Position numbers and translations under genes: made by a program
NCBI GenBank assembly: GCA_946614205.1
Contig: CAMOGR010000120.1
Location: 1-7,935, forward strand
Direction of reading: 5' to 3'
From: an uncultured Bacteroidales bacterium
GTDB taxonomy: Bacteria > Bacteroidota > Bacteroidia > Bacteroidales > UBA932
Length of the DNA: 7,935 nucleotides
Shown here: positions 5,582 to 7,935 of the stretch, piece after piece
How positions within the stretch are numbered: the stretch's first letter is position 1
How the letters are laid out: every line of letters starts with the position of its first letter
Notes under the pieces: model-generated
What the model saw: the letters and a program-made list of their open reading frames with translations, nothing else
Databases searched by the model: none
What the model was told of the DNA's origin: nothing

Positions 5582-6612
5582 TTATCGTTATCGACAAAGC
5601 CATTCCCTTCATCAGCGGCGTATTCGAGAAATACGCGCAGGTGCGATATCTGGAAGGTCAGAGCATCAGCGCCAACGATGTCCGCGACGCCGACGCCCTC
5701 ATCATACGCACCCGCACCAAATGCGGAGCTGCGCTGCTGGAGGGGAGCAAGGTCAAAATCATTTCCACGGCGACCATCGGTTACGACCACATCGACTTGG
5801 AATACTGCCGCGCACACGGAATACACGTGCAGAATTCCGCAGGCTGCAACGCCGGGGCCGTGATGAACTACGTAATCTCGGCAATCTACGGCACCGCATC
5901 GCGCAAGCGCATCAACATGAAGGGATTCAAGGTTGGAATAATCGGTGTGGGCAATGTAGGTTCGAGAGTCTCGCGCGCCCTTAACCTGCTGGGATTCAAC
6001 GTACTGCTCAACGACCCGCCAAGAGCCGCCGCAGAAGGGCCGGCTCTGTTCTGCGACCTCGACTTCCTGCTGCGCAACAGCGACATCGTTACAATGCACG
6101 TTCCCCTGACCCCCGAGACGCGCGGCATGGCGGACGCCTCCTTCTTCTCCAAGATGAAGCTCGGAGCCATCTTCGTCAACGCATCCCGCGGAGAGGTAGT
6201 GGACGAAAACGCTCTGCTGAACGCCGTTCCCAAACTCGGGTCCGTAGTCATCGACACCTGGTGCAACGAGCCGAGCGTGAACCGAGAACTGCTCAAGGCA
6301 GCCGACATCGCGACTCCCCATATCGCCGGTTATTCCTACCAGGGCAAGCTTGTCGGCACGTCCATGGCCGTGCGCGCCGTAGCCCGCTTCCTCGACATCA
6401 AGGAACTGTTCGAATTCTTCCCTGACCCGCAGGGCGAACCGAGGGATGCCGTGAAGCTCGACCTGCGCGACAAGGACCAGGGCCAGATAACCTCCATCCT
6501 CCAATACAACTACCCTATTTTCACAGATGACTTCATGTTCCGCATAGCGCCCGAGAACTTCGAGAGCCTGCGGGAGAACTACCGCTACAGAAGAGAATTT
6601 TTCATAGACTGA
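5578..6612 (+). CDS. pdxB: Erythronate-4-phosphate dehydrogenase (PdxB)
   Basis: A 344-residue D-isomer-specific 2-hydroxyacid dehydrogenase that oxidises 4-phosphoerythronate to 2-oxo-3-hydroxy-4-phosphobutanoate in DXP-dependent pyridoxal 5'-phosphate synthesis (cytoplasm). The N terminus MIIVIDKAIPF and the segments TATIGYDHID (65-73) and SAGCNAGAVMNYV (87-99) match PdxB. The NAD-binding fold has GVGNVG (123-128) and the typical DPPR (146-149). The catalytic Arg, Glu and His are Arg204 (SRGEVVD), Glu231 (NEP) and His248 (HIAGYS). The C-terminal part (about 285-344) is the PdxB-specific dimerisation region. Presence of PdxB implies the SerC/PdxA/PdxJ route rather than PdxS/PdxT, although those genes are not in this window. 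The gene contains no TTA, CTA or TCA codon, which leaves the antisense frame open throughout. Confidence 0.95.
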   Translation: MIIVIDKAIPFISGVFEKYAQVRYLEGQSISANDVRDADALIIRTRTKCGAALLEGSKVKIISTATIGYDHIDLEYCRAHGIHVQNSAGCNAGAVMNYVISAIYGTASRKRINMKGFKVGIIGVGNVGSRVSRALNLLGFNVLLNDPPRAAAEGPALFCDLDFLLRNSDIVTMHVPLTPETRGMADASFFSKMKLGAIFVNASRGEVVDENALLNAVPKLGSVVIDTWCNEPSVNRELLKAADIATPHIAGYSYQGKLVGTSMAVRAVARFLDIKELFEFFPDPQGEPRDAVKLDLRDKDQGQITSILQYNYPIFTDDFMFRIAPENFESLRENYRYRREFFID

Positions 6613-6620
6613 CACACAAT

Positions 6621-7935
6621 ATGGACAACGCTAAAATCAACGCCGAACTCGAGCGCATCCGCAAAGGATTCCCATGGCTCGAAATAGCCGCCCCGGCCAC
6701 GCCAGGCCACGGAATCGAGGTTCTCACCCCCGATGAGGCCGCCCGCGCCGAGGCCTACGCCGACAGTGCCGAAGTGGCCGGCAAATGCAAATTCGTACCC
6801 GCCTCCGGAGCCGCTTCCCGCATGTTCAAGGACATCTTCGCAGGAATGGAAGAAGAAAACGACGCCGTCCGCACCCTGGCGGCCGAATTGGAGAATTTCG
6901 CATTCTACGACCCGGCAGTATTCGGAACGGCTCCCTACGACCCGAAGCAGACCGCTGCGAAACTCCTTCTGGACGAAGGACTTGGGTATGGCAGGAAGCC
7001 CAAGGGAGTACTCCGGTTCCACCGCTATCCCGACGAAGTGCGCACCGCAATTGCCGAGCATTTCGTCGAGGGCCAGGCATACATGAAGAATGCCGATGGC
7101 AGCGTAAAGCTCATCGTCACCATCTCCCCCGAGCACCGCGAACTCTTCGAAGCCGCAGTAGCCGCCGTCAAGGAAAAATACGAGAAGCGCTACGGAGTGA
7201 CCTACAACGTGGAGTTCACCTATCAGGACAAGGCCACCGACACCGCTGCGGCGACGCCCGACGGCAAACTGTTCCTCCGTGCCGACGGCACTCCCCTGCT
7301 TCGCCCTGCAGGACACGGAGCTCTCATATACAACCTCGACAAGGTACAGGAAGAGCTGGTGAGCATCAAGAACATAGACAATGTATGCACGGAGAGGCTC
7401 CAGGACGTCACCTATAAATGGAAGAAGGTACTGATGGGACGTGCGCTCGAACTGCGCGACCGCATCTTCGGATACCTCTACGCCATGGACCAGCTGGTCG
7501 AAGTCCGCCGCAACGTAGCCGACTTTTCCTACGTACTGGTGTACAATGCCAATCAGGACGACCCGTATGCCACTCCGGAAGTGCAGGAACTCTGCAACGA
7601 AATCGAAGCCTTCCTGCGCGACGAACTCTGCATCCAGATGCCTCCCGCAAAGGACTGCCGCGACAGGGCTGAAGCTCTGGTAGCCAAGCTGAACCGCCCC
7701 ATCCGCGTGTGCGGAATGGTCAAGAACGAAGGCGAACCGGGCGGCGGTCCGTTCATAATCAAGGCAAAGGACGGCAGCACATCGCTCCAGATCCTGGAAA
7801 GCGTGCAGGTCAACCCCGACGACCCGGCGGCTGTTGCAGCCATGAAGGGTGCGACGCACTTCAACCCGGTCGACATCGTCTGCTGCCTGAGGAACTACAA
7901 GGGGGAAAAATTCAATCTGCTGGAATACGTGGACG
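6621..7935 (+). CDS. DUF4301 family protein, possible sugar-nucleotidyltransferase relative (truncated by window edge)
   Basis: 438 residues are visible before the window ends; relatives I recall run to about 500, so only the C-terminal end is missing. Recognisable DUF4301 segments are GFPWLEI (16-22), KFVPASGAASRMFK (57-70), GVLRFHRY (129-136), TISPEHRELFE (167-177), LLRPAGHGALIYNL (226-239), IKNIDNV (249-255), RVCGMVKNEGEPGGGPF (362-378), SLQILESVQVN (388-398) and THFNPVD (412-418). No function is established. I note a same-order resemblance to UDP-sugar pyrophosphorylases: a Gly/Ser-rich N-terminal nucleotide-loop-like motif, then PxGHG plus NL, then NxDN, then a Lys...EP-G stretch before a DG...Q...ES segment. 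There is no signal peptide or membrane helix, so it is probably cytoplasmic. It follows pdxB by 8 bases (no Shine-Dalgarno seen) and seems to be in the recF operon. The N terminus looks about 20 residues shorter than relatives I remember. Confidence 0.85.
   Translation, partial: MDNAKINAELERIRKGFPWLEIAAPATPGHGIEVLTPDEAARAEAYADSAEVAGKCKFVPASGAASRMFKDIFAGMEEENDAVRTLAAELENFAFYDPAVFGTAPYDPKQTAAKLLLDEGLGYGRKPKGVLRFHRYPDEVRTAIAEHFVEGQAYMKNADGSVKLIVTISPEHRELFEAAVAAVKEKYEKRYGVTYNVEFTYQDKATDTAAATPDGKLFLRADGTPLLRPAGHGALIYNLDKVQEELVSIKNIDNVCTERLQDVTYKWKKVLMGRALELRDRIFGYLYAMDQLVEVRRNVADFSYVLVYNANQDDPYATPEVQELCNEIEAFLRDELCIQMPPAKDCRDRAEALVAKLNRPIRVCGMVKNEGEPGGGPFIIKAKDGSTSLQILESVQVNPDDPAAVAAMKGATHFNPVDIVCCLRNYKGEKFNLLEYVD

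Noticed and set aside
5545..6615. Open frame of 356 codons on the minus strand opposite pdxB
   Set aside because: PdxB on the plus strand has its NAD fold and catalytic residues intact; the antisense frame is its codon-for-codon mirror.
6585..7859. Open frame of 424 codons on the minus strand opposite DUF4301
   Set aside because: The DUF4301 match on the plus strand is strong, and the antisense frame is a mirror-phase artefact of missing TTA, CTA and TCA codons.
1..7935. Mobile element, CRISPR array, tRNA/rRNA or defence system
   Set aside because: I saw no repeat arrays, terminal inverted repeats, transposase or nuclease motifs, or structured RNA gene; almost all sequence is explained by recognised core genes.

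Overview
This 7.9 kb window looks like core chromosome of a GC-rich member of the Bacteroidales (Bacteroidota), probably a gut-type lineage. Four things point there. Several protein families are typical of this phylum: the GSCFA protein, DUF4301, a YebC that begins MGRAFEFRK rather than MAGHSKW, and a RecF with a GSQGQQKS signature. Promoter-like boxes fit the Bacteroides -7 consensus TAnnTTTG. Clear Shine-Dalgarno sequences are missing in front of the start codons. Gene starts and ends are packed tightly. No mobile element, CRISPR array, tRNA, rRNA or phage gene was seen. Eight complete or nearly complete genes and one truncated at the left edge fill almost all of the sequence, and no intergenic gap exceeds about 80 bases.

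Left part (1-1768, minus strand): a two-gene envelope operon. A signal-peptide-bearing, probable outer-membrane beta-barrel protein comes first. It is joined by a one-base TAATG stop/start overlap to a secreted 5'-nucleotidase-type metallophosphatase that runs off the left edge. Middle part (1801-4075): a plus-strand GSCFA/SGNH-hydrolase-like gene faces a minus-strand pair, a membrane-anchored TPR protein followed one base later by a YebC/PmpR-family protein. The two units converge with only six bases between their stop codons.

Right part (4153-7935, plus strand): a compact run of recF, a DUF721 (DciA-type) gene, pdxB and a DUF4301 gene. The junctions are a 20-base overlap, a 4-base ATGA overlap and an 8-base gap, so this looks like one transcript. 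It joins replication-fork repair (RecF), probable replicative-helicase loading (DUF721/DciA), vitamin B6 synthesis (PdxB) and a protein of unassigned function. The DUF4301 protein carries, in order, motifs resembling those of UDP-sugar pyrophosphorylases. A 77-base divergent promoter region (4076-4152) separates this operon from the TPR-yebC operon.

The window is mostly ordinary housekeeping DNA and I see no obvious new defence or mobile system. The observations most worth following are the possible nucleotidyltransferase nature of DUF4301, promoter boxes placed so close to start codons that recF and the beta-barrel gene may be transcribed as leaderless mRNAs, and long antisense open frames explained by avoidance of three codons.
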